Shown in pieces: positions 27,860 through 37,981 of a stretch of DNA of 64,000 nucleotides (its first letter is position 1; each line of letters begins with the position of its first letter). The DNA is from Undibacterium sp. Jales W-56. Its GTDB lineage: Bacteria > Pseudomonadota > Gammaproteobacteria > Burkholderiales > Burkholderiaceae_D. The notes under the pieces are model-generated. The model had not been told where the DNA came from, made no database searches, and saw nothing but the letters and a program-made list of their open reading frames with translations. The stretch is taken from contig NZ_JAJLQW010000007.1 of NCBI RefSeq assembly GCF_025548535.1, positions 1 to 64,000 of the forward strand, given 5' to 3'. The position numbers and the translations under genes were made by a program.

Positions 27860-28222
27860 TCAATGTTTTTTCAGAAGCGATTTAGTGATCTTTGCAAATT
27901 TTCCGAGATCGCAATTTGCTGGAAATACTTCTACTTCTTCATCAATCTTCAAATCCATGTCTTTTGGAATTTCTGCAATCGTGGTATAGAATTTTTTCAC
28001 ATGACGATAATGAATTTTCACGAAATATCTATTTTCACGCTCCGAAGAATTTAATTTCTTTAGGCATTCCGGCAGTTGATTTTCCGCGGACTTGTCATCG
28101 TACACCTGGAGTACCCAGCCATGCTTGCCGCCTGCCTCCCAGTCGACATCCGCAGAGATTGCGCTACTTACTGAACCCAGCAAAGTAAAAAAAATACTGG
28201 TAAAGAATAATTTCCTCATCAT
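27860..28222 (-). CDS. Small exported protein of unknown function (120 aa)
   Basis: This 120-aa protein starts with a clear signal peptide (MMRKLFFTSIFFTLLGSVSSAISA) and has a GGAG ribosome site 7 bp before the ATG. The mature part (DVDWEAGGKHGWVLQVYDDKSAENQLPECLKKL) has two cysteines that could form a periplasmic disulfide. It precedes nothing obviously related and follows the RND pump genes by position only. No family was recognised. Confidence 0.6.
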   Translation of the reverse strand: MMRKLFFTSIFFTLLGSVSSAISADVDWEAGGKHGWVLQVYDDKSAENQLPECLKKLNSSERENRYFVKIHYRHVKKFYTTIAEIPKDMDLKIDEEVEVFPANCDLGKFAKITKSLLKKH

Positions 28223-28328
28223 GATATATCTCCTTATTTATTGAACGTATTGTTATCCGCGCCTTGTACAAGATATCTGAAACAAGACATTGGCAATCAT
28301 CAGATCCGGCATAACGTTTAAAAAAACC

Positions 28329-31300
28329 TTACTCCTCTTCCTTGGGCTTATCTTTAAAAATGGTGTAACTGAGCGGCAGCAATAGCAAGGTGAAAAAAGT
28401 CGCAGACACAATCCCGCCGACGATGACAACTGCAAACGGCCTTTGCGTTTCCGAACCGATTCCATGCGATAAAGCGGCTGGTAACAAACCCAGTCCAGCC
28501 ATCAGTGCAGTCATTAAAATTGGACGTAATCGGGCAACGGCACCTTCAATTGCGCTGTGAAAATCGCTCGATTCATGCTTTTCAAAATGCAAAATTTGCT
28601 CAAGCATAATGACGCCGTTTTGCACTGAGATACCCGCTACAGCGATAAAACCAACCGCTGCCGACACGGAAAAATGCAAACCCGCTAAAGCCAATCCTGC
28701 GATACCGCCAATCATCGTGAAAGGAACCATGAGCAGGATCAGCATCGACATGCGAACCGACCGGAAAGCCCAAAATAGAAACGCAAATATGAGAAAAACC
28801 GTGATTGGAATGATGATTTCCAGTCTCTTGGCTGCACGCTGCTGATTCTCGAACTGCCCACCCCAGACGATGTAATAACCCGGTGGCAGATTGACTTGAT
28901 CCCGTACTTTTTGTTGCGCTTCGGCGATAAAGCTGCCCTGATCACGACCGAGCAGGTTGGCTTTGACTGAAGCGTTGCGCCCGCCGGCTTCACGGCTGAT
29001 TCGCCCGGCGCCCTGTTTGGTCTCTATTTGCGCAATATCGGCAAGGTCAACCGTACCTGCACCATTGGGCAGATTGATTTGCAAATTGCCGATACTATCA
29101 ATCGAGTCGCGGTATGGCGCTTTCAGTCGTAACGTGATGTCGAAACGCTTATCCCCTTCAAAAAAAGTATTGACGGGATTGTCTGCCAAGGCAGTTTGTA
29201 TCGTGTTGTTAACATCGATCACATTAATACCAAGCCGGGCAATCTTCTCCCGATTGATCGTAATATTGAGTTCGCTTTGCCCCCCTATTTTGACGGCATC
29301 AACATCGGTAGCACCTTGGATATTTTTTAAAATACTGGCGACTTGCTCGCTTTTTTGCGTCAAAATATCCAGATTTGGGCCAAATATTTTGACGGCAATT
29401 TCCCCTTTTACACCCGACAGCGATTCCTCAACATTGTCTTGAATGACTTGCGAAAAGTTCGTCGGGACACCAGGTAAAACGCTAATTTTTTTCGTCATAT
29501 CCTCTATTAGCTGTTCTTTGTCATGGAATTTCCATTGATCGTGCGGTTTCAAGTCCGCCAGTATTTCCATGTTATTCGGACCTTTAGGATCGGTACCGTC
29601 ATCGGGTCGCCCTACATGGGACACGACCGTCTTTACTTCCGGATAGCTGAGCAAAATAGCTCTGACTTGCCGTTCGATTTCTTTGGTTTTGTCCAGCGCT
29701 GTCGAAGGCGGAAGACTGATCGCCAGCCAGATATTTCCTTCATCGAGTTTAGGCAGAAACTCACTCCCCAAGCCGGGCGCAAGCCCTAATGTAATAGCTA
29801 ATAAAGCGGTGGAAACAAGCATGACACTGCGTTTTTGTTTGTCTGCTTTTTGCAAAACCTTGCGATACCATTCCTGTATATTGTGCATCCATTGACTGTG
29901 TCGCTCGGCCAGACTATGGTGCTTCATTGTCAACATTAAGAGCGTAGGAATTAAGGTCATGGTTAAAATCAATGCCCCCAGCATGGCAAAGCTTAAAGTC
30001 AATGCCACGGGAGAGAAGATTTTTCCTTCTACTCTTTGAAATGTAAAAATTGGAATGAAAGCCAGGATGATGATCGCTTTGGCAAAGAGGATAGGGTGCC
30101 CCATTTCTACCACGGTGTCTTTCAGGACATGCTTACGCCATAAAAAAACATTACTCGTTTCTTCGTGATGTTTCAGTGCAAGGCGCACCATTAATGCCTC
30201 GACAAGCACAACGGCACTATCGATGATGATACCGAAATCGACCGCCCCCAAAGAAATCAGGTTAGCCGGAATTCCTCTGATATCGAGCATGATAAAAGCG
30301 CACAGGAGCGACAAGGGAATCACCGTGACTACAATCAATGCAGCGCGCCAGTTTCTGAGAAATATCATCAGGATAGTCATGACCAATACAGCACCGACAA
30401 CCAGATTTTCAAACACGGTCATGACAGTGTGATGCAGTAATTCTGTCCGGTCATAGATTTGACGAAGCTTCACGCCTTTCGGTAGTTTTTGATTAACGAC
30501 ATCGATCTTTTGCTTAAGATTTTCGATGATCTTGGCGGCATTCCCCCCCTTGCTCATCTGTATGATGCCCATCACATAGCTATCACCCTGGTTGTAGGAG
30601 ACAATGCCTGAGCGCTGGCGATGACCGACTGCTACTTCAGCAATATCGGATACAAGGACAGTCTTGCCATTCTTGGCGGTTACCACAACTTGTCCGATAT
30701 CTTCTGTGCGATTGAATAAGCCGACACCGCGCACCACAAGCGCCTCATCTCCTCGACGTATCGTCCCGCCACCGACGTTACTGCTATTGTTTGTCAGCGC
30801 CGCATTGACCTGGTCCAGGGTAATGCCATAACGCTTCAGTGCATTTGGATCCACTTGGACTTGATATTCTTTGACTGTCCCTCCAAAGCTCACGACGTCG
30901 GCGACGCCGGGCACGATACGCAATTCCGGCCTGACTACCCAATCCTGCAGTGAGCGGATTTCGTTCTCAGGAGTACCTGCCGGTGCTTCGATAATATAGC
31001 GATAAATTTCACCGACCGCAGTAGTGAGTGGCGCTATGCTTGCCTGTACTCCGGTGGGTAAAGTGACGCCCTGGAGTTTTTCCAGCACTTGCTGGCGAGC
31101 GAAATAATCGTCGGTACCATCTTTAAAAGTCATGGTAACGACCGATAAACCCGTAATCGAAACCGACCTCAGTTGCGTTTGCCCGGGTACGCCACTCATC
31201 TCGCGCTCGATCGGTAAGGTGACGGCGCGTTCCACTTCCTCGGCAGCCTGGCCCGGGAACTGGGTAACAATTTGCACCTGTACATCCTGCACGTCGGGAA

Positions 31301-31415
31301 AAGCCTCGATAGGTAGATTGGTAAATGATCGATAGCCGAATACCATCAATGCCAAGGTGAGTACTAAAACAAATATCCTTTGAGTAAGTACGAAATTGAC
31401 GAATTTATTGAGCAT
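28329..31415 (-). CDS. czcA: CzcA/CusA-family heavy-metal RND efflux pump
   Basis: This 1028-aa inner-membrane pump has the HME-RND layout: TM1 at 10-30, a large periplasmic loop, TM2-6, a second loop and TM7-12. The membrane motif DFGIIIDSAVVLVE keeps the two Asp and the Glu that CzcA-type pumps use for proton coupling. Other blocks are FPDVQDVQVQIVTQFPGQAAEEVERAVTLPIE and NNSSNVGGG. Together with the adaptor and outer-membrane channel genes it exports divalent ions such as Co, Zn, Cd or Ni, or possibly Cu/Ag. The specific metal cannot be read here. It overlaps the adaptor gene by 11 bp. Confidence 0.92.
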   Translation of the reverse strand: MLNKFVNFVLTQRIFVLVLTLALMVFGYRSFTNLPIEAFPDVQDVQVQIVTQFPGQAAEEVERAVTLPIEREMSGVPGQTQLRSVSITGLSVVTMTFKDGTDDYFARQQVLEKLQGVTLPTGVQASIAPLTTAVGEIYRYIIEAPAGTPENEIRSLQDWVVRPELRIVPGVADVVSFGGTVKEYQVQVDPNALKRYGITLDQVNAALTNNSSNVGGGTIRRGDEALVVRGVGLFNRTEDIGQVVVTAKNGKTVLVSDIAEVAVGHRQRSGIVSYNQGDSYVMGIIQMSKGGNAAKIIENLKQKIDVVNQKLPKGVKLRQIYDRTELLHHTVMTVFENLVVGAVLVMTILMIFLRNWRAALIVVTVIPLSLLCAFIMLDIRGIPANLISLGAVDFGIIIDSAVVLVEALMVRLALKHHEETSNVFLWRKHVLKDTVVEMGHPILFAKAIIILAFIPIFTFQRVEGKIFSPVALTLSFAMLGALILTMTLIPTLLMLTMKHHSLAERHSQWMHNIQEWYRKVLQKADKQKRSVMLVSTALLAITLGLAPGLGSEFLPKLDEGNIWLAISLPPSTALDKTKEIERQVRAILLSYPEVKTVVSHVGRPDDGTDPKGPNNMEILADLKPHDQWKFHDKEQLIEDMTKKISVLPGVPTNFSQVIQDNVEESLSGVKGEIAVKIFGPNLDILTQKSEQVASILKNIQGATDVDAVKIGGQSELNITINREKIARLGINVIDVNNTIQTALADNPVNTFFEGDKRFDITLRLKAPYRDSIDSIGNLQINLPNGAGTVDLADIAQIETKQGAGRISREAGGRNASVKANLLGRDQGSFIAEAQQKVRDQVNLPPGYYIVWGGQFENQQRAAKRLEIIIPITVFLIFAFLFWAFRSVRMSMLILLMVPFTMIGGIAGLALAGLHFSVSAAVGFIAVAGISVQNGVIMLEQILHFEKHESSDFHSAIEGAVARLRPILMTALMAGLGLLPAALSHGIGSETQRPFAVVIVGGIVSATFFTLLLLPLSYTIFKDKPKEEE

Positions 31416-32568
31416 GGGATGCCGCCTCGGAATTCAACAACAGTGCACCCGCTGTGACAATTCGCTGACCTTTACTGAGATCGGTATTACCCGCTATGTC
31501 GGCATAACTGGCATCACGGCCTTTACGAATAATATTTACCTTCAACTTCTGAAATTCACCCTGGCGTTTCTCAATAAAAATGTAGCTGTAAAGACCTTCT
31601 GTAATCAATGCCGCGTTAGGAATCTGCAACGCTTTTTTGTCCCCGTCGGTAAAGAAATTCACTCTCGCAAACATTTCAGGCCTTAGTTTCAAATCATTGT
31701 TCGACAGTCGTCCTCGCACCTGGATACGTCGCGTACCCGGATCTAGCGCGAGGCCGATCCGATCGACTCTGGCTTCAAAGATCTGTTCCGGATAAGCGTC
31801 AAACTCAAGGCCTAATTTTTGTCCCGGCTTAATCCCGCCCATATAGCGTTCCGGGACATCAATCACCACCCAAAGCCGACTGATATCGCTAATAACGAAA
31901 AGCGGATTAGGAGCGTCTGGGCGCACTTCCATACCGGGATTGATTTGCTTGTCCGTAATCGTGCCCGAAATTGGCGCTTTTAATGCAAAGTTGCCATTGT
32001 CATTGCCGACCGCATTCAGGTTACGCAGACGCAAACTACTGCGTCGCGCTTCCGCTGCCGCTTGCGCATAGTCTGCCTCGGAGGACTCCAGGTCTTTGGC
32101 AGCAATTACTTCATGTTCGTACAGTTTTTTCGAACGCTCAAAGGCCAATTTTTTGCGATGCTCATCGGCCTTCGCTTTTGCCAGATCGGTCTCGGCAGTA
32201 GCCAGATCGGGTGAATCAAGGACGACTAAGGATTTATTTTTTTCTACGACATCGCCAACTTCTACCTTGGACGACACCACGCGCCCGAGAATCGGCGAGC
32301 TGACTCTGGCGGTGACGTTTTCGTCATAAACCAGTTTTCCATTCATCGCTTCGCTAACGGGTAAGTTCACTTCCTGTATCGCAGCTACTTTGATCGCCCC
32401 CAGTTGCGGCGCATTGGCTGGATAGCTAATCTTGCCTAGTTCAGATTTGTGATTGGCGGGAGATTCCGGTTTTTTCTCCGTTGCCTTGACCAAGCCGCTG
32501 GTATAGGTGACGACGCCGATCAAGGCGAGAATAGCCAGGCCAATCAGGTAGGATTTATTGATTTTCAT
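31405..32568 (-). CDS. czcB: RND efflux periplasmic adaptor (CzcB-like)
   Basis: This 387-aa membrane-fusion protein has an N-terminal anchor (residues 8-25). A barrel-sandwich/lipoyl region includes VSSPILGRVVSSKVEVGDVVEKNKSLVVLDSPDLATAE, followed by an alpha-helical hairpin to about 190 (KKLYEHEVIAAKDLESSEADYAQAAAEARR). A beta-barrel part contains LWVVIDVPERYMGGIKPGQK. It links the pump to the outer-membrane channel. It is the middle gene of the C-B-A order, overlapping each neighbour by a few bases. Confidence 0.9.
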   Translation of the reverse strand: MKINKSYLIGLAILALIGVVTYTSGLVKATEKKPESPANHKSELGKISYPANAPQLGAIKVAAIQEVNLPVSEAMNGKLVYDENVTARVSSPILGRVVSSKVEVGDVVEKNKSLVVLDSPDLATAETDLAKAKADEHRKKLAFERSKKLYEHEVIAAKDLESSEADYAQAAAEARRSSLRLRNLNAVGNDNGNFALKAPISGTITDKQINPGMEVRPDAPNPLFVISDISRLWVVIDVPERYMGGIKPGQKLGLEFDAYPEQIFEARVDRIGLALDPGTRRIQVRGRLSNNDLKLRPEMFARVNFFTDGDKKALQIPNAALITEGLYSYIFIEKRQGEFQKLKVNIIRKGRDASYADIAGNTDLSKGQRIVTAGALLLNSEAASHAQ

Positions 32569-33968
32569 TTGTCGTTCATTTCTTGAGCATATATGCGTAA
32601 AGTGGTGAATGCCTTCGCAAATTCTGTTTGCGCATTGATCGCATCCATTTCCGTAGCACGGTAAATACGTCGGGCATCAAGCACATCCATGACGCCGATA
32701 GCACCGTTTTTGAATGCGAATTCAGCCGCGTCGGCTGAGTGCTTCGCGGCAGGCAATAAATCCATCTTGAATCGCCTGAGCAATTCTTCCGAAGCTTGTG
32801 CTGACTCTATAACGACGGCTATTTCACTGCGTGCCGCATCGATATGCTTATTCAAATTTTCCTGCGCCGCATCAACGGCTATTTCTGCTGCGCGTATCTC
32901 GCCCTGGAATTCATAACGGGTAAATAGAGGAATCTGCAGCGCGACGCCATAACTATTGCCGGAACCTTGTGTATTGCCGGGGCTGGTCGGGTAGTGTTCA
33001 AATTGCAGCCCGACGGAAACGTCGCGCGTTCTGCTCGCGATCGCCAGCTTACGTGCTGCCACGGCAGCGTCCAGTCTGGCTTTTGCTGCCAGAATATTCG
33101 GGCGCTGCTGTAGTAATTTTTCCATTTCGTTATTGAGCGCAGGTATCCTTTGCTCTGGCCATTCGTCAATTGCCTGCACACTATCTGGCTGAATTTTCAG
33201 TCCAAGCATCAACGTCAGATTCATCTTCGCACGCAATAAGTCGGCGGAGGCCAGACGAGCATCGTTCTCCGCACGCAAGGCATCTACGCGTAAACGGGCA
33301 ACATCTGCGCCCGCGATATCACCGATGGATTTCCTTTTACCGGCAGCGACCAGCGTGACTTGAAATAGTCCGGCCGTTTCCCTGGCAATTCTCAGCTTGT
33401 GTTGTGCGGCGATGAGATCGAAATAAGCGGCGCTGGCAGCCTGCTGGGTCTGGCGTCTGGCATCAATCCAATCGAGACGGCTTGCTTTTTCCAGATGACC
33501 CGCGCTGGCTAAACGCAATTCCCGCTTGCCGCCGCGTTCAATTAATTGATCCACACGGATAGTGCTATCAACCGTTTTCTGTTTAAGATTGCCGGGACCT
33601 ATACCGAGCGCTGGATTGATCCCGACGGTTTGTAAAGTCAGTGTTGGATTAGGCGCCGCACCGGCTATCGTGGTCATCGCTTCGGCGTTGCCGATGGCTA
33701 TTTGAGCCGACCTGAGATCGTGATTATTTTGCAGCGCTAATTTCACTGCCTGCGCTAAAGTCAGTTGTGAAAGTGACGGCATCAACTCGTGATCATGCAA
33801 ACCTGGCTGATCGTTGCTGACAACTATCTTGGGGCTGGCATTGAAATTTGCCTCAGTCACTGAATTTGTCTGAGCGACTGCGTCCGCAGCGATATGAGCT
33901 GCGCCGAGTAATGCAATTATTTTCCAGCTACGCCTTGTCAGGCAATAAGTCATCATAATTTTCTGCAC
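32565..33968 (-). CDS. czcC: RND efflux outer-membrane channel, TolC family (CzcC-like)
   Basis: This 467-aa protein has a signal-like N-terminus (IIALLGAAHIAADAVAQ) and two outer-membrane-efflux (OEP) repeats with the family's periodic helices (LTLAQAVKLALQNNHDLRSAQIAIGNAEAMTTIAGAAPNPTLTLQ). It forms the outer exit duct of the pump. It is the first gene of the operon and its last codon overlaps czcB by 4 bp. An ATG a few codons in may be the real start. Confidence 0.88.
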   Translation of the reverse strand: MQKIMMTYCLTRRSWKIIALLGAAHIAADAVAQTNSVTEANFNASPKIVVSNDQPGLHDHELMPSLSQLTLAQAVKLALQNNHDLRSAQIAIGNAEAMTTIAGAAPNPTLTLQTVGINPALGIGPGNLKQKTVDSTIRVDQLIERGGKRELRLASAGHLEKASRLDWIDARRQTQQAASAAYFDLIAAQHKLRIARETAGLFQVTLVAAGKRKSIGDIAGADVARLRVDALRAENDARLASADLLRAKMNLTLMLGLKIQPDSVQAIDEWPEQRIPALNNEMEKLLQQRPNILAAKARLDAAVAARKLAIASRTRDVSVGLQFEHYPTSPGNTQGSGNSYGVALQIPLFTRYEFQGEIRAAEIAVDAAQENLNKHIDAARSEIAVVIESAQASEELLRRFKMDLLPAAKHSADAAEFAFKNGAIGVMDVLDARRIYRATEMDAINAQTEFAKAFTTLRIYAQEMNDK

Positions 33969-34062
33969 AAAAGATATAAGGCATGAAAATTATACTGAGC
34001 GTATCTGTCGCGACAATGACAGTAAGCTGACAATTAGCTGACAAGAAGAGTAATTGAAATAA

Positions 34063-35445
34063 TTATTCTGAGTATTGATTAAATAGTACGGTGAATATGG
34101 TGCCACCTCCCGGCGTGTCGCCAATAATGATCCGGGCAGCATGATCTTTGACTATGTCAGAGACAATCGCCAGACCTATGCCATTGCCTATGGTGCGATC
34201 GGCGATGCTTTCGTTGATGCGATAGTGGCGGTGGAAAATGGATTCCCGTTCCGCTTCAGGGATCCCCGGACCGTTGTCTTCCACTGAAAAAACCGCCATG
34301 CCCTGACTGACCTGAGTCCGCACAGTCACGACTCCATGCTCTGGCGTGTAGGTAATGGCATTATCAATCAAGTTTTCAACGAGATCGCGTAAAAGAAATG
34401 CATCGCCGGATATCTGCACCGGATCAAGATCAAAACCTAAATCAATCAGCTTGCGGTCCGCAGCCCCAAGGAAAGAATGGATACTATCTGCCACGATCTT
34501 ATCCAGAAAAACCGGTTCTAATCTTTTGCGCTCAAACTTGCTCGGCTCGGCGCGCGCAAGAGATAATAACTGGTTCGTTTGCCGTATCATCCGTTCGGTT
34601 GACATCATCATCAAATCGACAGATCTTGCGGTATTGACCTCGTTAGCATATTTATCTTGCAGCCATTCAAGCTGTGCCTTGAGACCTGCCAGCGGTGTGC
34701 GCAACTGGTGGGCAATCGTGGCTAAAAACTCTTGTTGGGTGATCGCACCGATTTCAATTTTATGCAGCAATCGATTGATGGCCGTCACAACCGCATCTAG
34801 TTCAATCGCATTTTCTTCTACCGAGATCGCTGACAGTTCGTCAAAATTGCGTTGATTTAAGTCCGCCTGGATTTTGTTTAGCGGCAGCAAGCCATTCGTG
34901 ACAGCCATCCATGCCACTCCCAGCAACAACGCGGTGATACTGCCTTCTACCAGGATGAGGGCAAAGAGTATGCGCAATTGAATTGCATTGCGTTTTTTTA
35001 ATGTTTCAGCGGCATGAATGACGACAGGTTCATCCCCGATCATAAATTTGATGCTGGCAATACGGATTTCCTCTCCGCGCATTGCCCCATTCTGGAAATA
35101 GGGCTCATCAAATTTCAATGGCACTTCTGTATTCGGGAAATCCTTGTCTCCTGCCAGCGTTTGGTTAGACTGATTGCGTATCACCAGATAAATCGTGTTG
35201 AAATGATCCACTCTCAATACCTGCTCGACTGAAGTCGGCAGATCCACGTCGATGTTACCCGACTGCTTGGTGAGGCGCGTGCTCAAAGCCCAGCAAGTTT
35301 CAGATAAACTTTGATCAAAAGCGATTTGTGCCGGCGTCCATGCCAACCAATAGACCAGGCTACCGCCGATTAAATTCACGGCTAACAAAGGGACAATCAG
35401 TCGCAGTAGCAGGCTGCGGCGTATGCTCGGTCGATGCGTTTTCAT
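34063..35445 (-). CDS. Sensor histidine kinase next to the efflux operon
   Basis: This 460-aa kinase has a first membrane segment near residues 14-33, a 2CSK_N-type periplasmic domain to about 155, a second membrane segment near 160-180, the H-box LATIAHQLRTPLAGLK near 245 and a HATPase with LVENLIDNAITY, DNGPGIPE and GNGIGLAIV. It lies downstream of its response regulator (4-bp overlap) and just upstream of czcC on the same strand, so it probably senses the exported metal. Sensor type is inferred from gene order. Confidence 0.9.
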   Translation of the reverse strand: MKTHRPSIRRSLLLRLIVPLLAVNLIGGSLVYWLAWTPAQIAFDQSLSETCWALSTRLTKQSGNIDVDLPTSVEQVLRVDHFNTIYLVIRNQSNQTLAGDKDFPNTEVPLKFDEPYFQNGAMRGEEIRIASIKFMIGDEPVVIHAAETLKKRNAIQLRILFALILVEGSITALLLGVAWMAVTNGLLPLNKIQADLNQRNFDELSAISVEENAIELDAVVTAINRLLHKIEIGAITQQEFLATIAHQLRTPLAGLKAQLEWLQDKYANEVNTARSVDLMMMSTERMIRQTNQLLSLARAEPSKFERKRLEPVFLDKIVADSIHSFLGAADRKLIDLGFDLDPVQISGDAFLLRDLVENLIDNAITYTPEHGVVTVRTQVSQGMAVFSVEDNGPGIPEAERESIFHRHYRINESIADRTIGNGIGLAIVSDIVKDHAARIIIGDTPGGGTIFTVLFNQYSE

Positions 35446-36119
35446 TGAATTTGGGTTTGCTCTTCAAGCATGTAACCGAACCCGCGAATAGTGCGTATCA
35501 CGACCATTGCCCCTGTCAGTTTCAGCCGGATTCGGGAAATATAAACTTCGATGGCATTGACGCTGATATCTTCGTCAGATTGCAGAATGGCGTCGATGAT
35601 TTGCTGTTTTGAGACTACCCGTGATTCATGTTCAAGCAAGTATTCTAAAATAGTCCATTCGCGTGCCGACAGTTCGATCGAATTACCGTTAACGTGGGCA
35701 CGTTTGGTGACTGAATCGAACGCCAACTTACCTAACTGTATTTCGACGCTCTTTGGTGAACTCCTACGTACCAGGGCCTTTAATCGGGCCACCAGTTCAA
35801 GCGTTGAAAAAGGTTTGATTAAATAATCGTCCGCGCCCAGCTCAAAACCGCTCACCCGATCCAAAATAGCATCTCTGGCCGTCAGCAGTAACACCGGAAC
35901 GGTATTGCTTTTTTCTTTTCTCAGCCGTCGCAATACTTCAAATCCGTCGATATCCGGCAGTCCGATGTCCAACACCATGACCGAAAAATTTTGCTGCTCT
36001 GCGAGAAAGACCGCATCCCTGCCGTGATGAACGACATCGACCAGCATGCCCTGCTCACGCAGCATCTGGGATACACCCTCAGCCAATACTTTATCGTCCT
36101 CTACCAATAGGATATGCAT
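35442..36119 (-). CDS. Response regulator, OmpR type, partner of the kinase
   Basis: This 225-aa regulator has a receiver domain (EDD at residues 7-9, Asp in MVLDIGLPD near 51, lysine in LIKPFS near 101) and an OmpR winged helix (LSAREWTILEYLLEH, NAIEVYISRIRLKL, IRTIRGFGYMLE). It is co-transcribed with the kinase by a 4-bp ATGA overlap. It likely activates the czcCBA-like operon that follows. Confidence 0.92.
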   Translation of the reverse strand: MHILLVEDDKVLAEGVSQMLREQGMLVDVVHHGRDAVFLAEQQNFSVMVLDIGLPDIDGFEVLRRLRKEKSNTVPVLLLTARDAILDRVSGFELGADDYLIKPFSTLELVARLKALVRRSSPKSVEIQLGKLAFDSVTKRAHVNGNSIELSAREWTILEYLLEHESRVVSKQQIIDAILQSDEDISVNAIEVYISRIRLKLTGAMVVIRTIRGFGYMLEEQTQIQ

Positions 36120-36356
36120 AAAATCAAATCATTTTTCTGTGTCATGAAGAATTCCACCCCGGTATCCGCAATGCTGCCCAGTATCCCGCCATTTGGAAAG
36201 ATCTTAACATTCCCTACCTCTAAATAAAAAATCCCATTCATTAAAAACTTTCGCGGATATGCATGGCGCTGTCTCAAACATATCCGCTCAGATGGATGAG
36301 CGCCTTGATCCATTACAATGGGTAAGCCTACCCACTTTGCTTTGAGGAGTCACAGA

Positions 36357-37460
36357 TTGACGAATGCTGAAATCGCCGCGCTGCGCCTGAGTTGCCATAC
36401 GATCTTGCCCGGACATAAATTACTGCAGCCTGCTGAGCAATTTGCCGCGATGGCGCAATGGTGCGCTGCTAACGAAGTAAGCCACGATACTTATGGCGAG
36501 GGGGAGTTGGTCCAGGATTTTGAGAAAAAAATCGCCACCCTCCTGGGCAAAGAGGCTGCCTTATTTTGTATTACCGGTACCTTGACCCAAGTGACGGCGT
36601 TGCGCCTGGCTTGCGCAGAACGCGGCAGCAATCTGGTCGGACTGCATCCGACCTCGCATATTCTGGTGCATGAAAACAGTAATCACCAGTTGCTCCAGCA
36701 TTTCCATTCCTGTCAACTCGGGAATGCCCATCGCCCTTGGACAGTGGAAGATTTAAAGGCAATCCCCGAAAAAATCGGTGCAGTCCAGTATGAATTGCCG
36801 ATGCGCGAAATCGGCGGACAACTACCGACCTGGGCGCAGCTCGAAGACATCAAAGCCTATTGCAAGCAAGAGCAAATTCATCTGCATATGGACGGCGCTC
36901 GCTTGTGGGAGGCGCAGAGTTACTATGCCCGACCTTTGCATGAGATTGCCGGTGATTTCGATACCGTCTATGTCTCATTCTATAAAGGCATAGGCGGTCT
37001 GGGTGGCGCGATGCTCCTGGGTAGTCAGCAGATGATCGATAAAGCACGCCTGTGGATGCGCCGGCAAGGCGGCAATGTCTTTCGCCGCACACCGTATGTA
37101 GTCGCGGCAGCAATGCAATTCGATCAGCGCATCGCCGACATGCGCGCCTTGTTCCAGCGTACGCAATCACTTTATGAGGTGCTGACCGGCTATCCGCAAT
37201 TGCGCGTGAATCCGGCGCAACCGCAGGCGAATATGCTGCATCTTTATTTACCGGTGAATAAAGACCGTGCAACAGAGATACGCAACGACATCGCTAAAGA
37301 GCATGGCATCTGGCTGTTTGGCAATGCCGTACACACTGCCTTGCCCGACCAGTCGATGTTTGAATGGTATGTTGGCGATCAGCTATTGCATATGCCAGAT
37401 GAGCGGCTCAGAAATGCACTCGATTTATTCGTCGCGGCATTGAGTATGGCCGGCTTATAA
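36357..37460 (+). CDS. Threonine aldolase family PLP enzyme
   Basis: This is a PLP-dependent beta-eliminating-lyase/threonine-aldolase protein of about 367 aa. It has YGEGELVQDFEKKIATLLGKEAALFCITGTLTQVTALRLAC, which is the cofactor region, and a likely Schiff-base lysine in YVSFYKGIGGLGGAMLL. Family members split threonine or related hydroxy-amino acids to glycine and an aldehyde. I prefer a TTG start at 36357 because GAGGAG lies 7 bp before it. An ATG at 36318 in the same frame has no ribosome site. Start certainty is low, but the product assignment is firm. Confidence 0.82.
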   Translation: MTNAEIAALRLSCHTILPGHKLLQPAEQFAAMAQWCAANEVSHDTYGEGELVQDFEKKIATLLGKEAALFCITGTLTQVTALRLACAERGSNLVGLHPTSHILVHENSNHQLLQHFHSCQLGNAHRPWTVEDLKAIPEKIGAVQYELPMREIGGQLPTWAQLEDIKAYCKQEQIHLHMDGARLWEAQSYYARPLHEIAGDFDTVYVSFYKGIGGLGGAMLLGSQQMIDKARLWMRRQGGNVFRRTPYVVAAAMQFDQRIADMRALFQRTQSLYEVLTGYPQLRVNPAQPQANMLHLYLPVNKDRATEIRNDIAKEHGIWLFGNAVHTALPDQSMFEWYVGDQLLHMPDERLRNALDLFVAALSMAGL

Positions 37461-37838
37461 AGCAGGATCACGCTTACCTGACAAATACAGCAGGAATACA
37501 ATCACGAACAAGCCATCCAGCGCAATCACCGGCAACATCGGTTTGAGCGCCGGATCGTTCAGACTGCCAAGCAGCACCCCCACCAGGCAGATTTTTTCTA
37601 TCGTGACCGCGATGATGACCGGTGTACGCAGCGCCGGAAGAAAAGCAGAATACATCAGCAATCCTCCGAGACAGGCAACCAGTAATCCCCAATGCCGCGC
37701 AAATAATAATCCGGCGCTGTCAGCGACAACCAAGTTTTGTATATGCAATAGTTGCGCTGGTGCGATAAACTGTAGTCCGACCAGCAGCATGATGCCGCCG
37801 GCGATCATGAGTATGGCTTTGATATAACGTGCGATCAT
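37455..37838 (-). CDS. Small four-helix membrane protein (DUF4345-like)
   Basis: This 127-aa protein has four predicted membrane helices (about residues 8-28, 45-65, 70-92 and 98-118) and no soluble domain. It resembles small DUF4345-like membrane proteins, but I am not certain of the family. It converges on the aldolase gene, with a 6-bp overlap at the 3' ends. No function is apparent. Confidence 0.6.
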   Translation of the reverse strand: MIARYIKAILMIAGGIMLLVGLQFIAPAQLLHIQNLVVADSAGLLFARHWGLLVACLGGLLMYSAFLPALRTPVIIAVTIEKICLVGVLLGSLNDPALKPMLPVIALDGLFVIVFLLYLSGKRDPAL

Positions 37839-37981
37839 GCTCTTGTCTCCTGTTGGCGTGACTATGTTGTATAACTGTTTTTGGTGTCAGTACTTTACAC
37901 CGCCTTTGAATCAAATGAGTCAAATCCAATTTGACTGCGCTAACGTTCCAAAAAATCGACACGCAATCTAGTCGCTCTCAC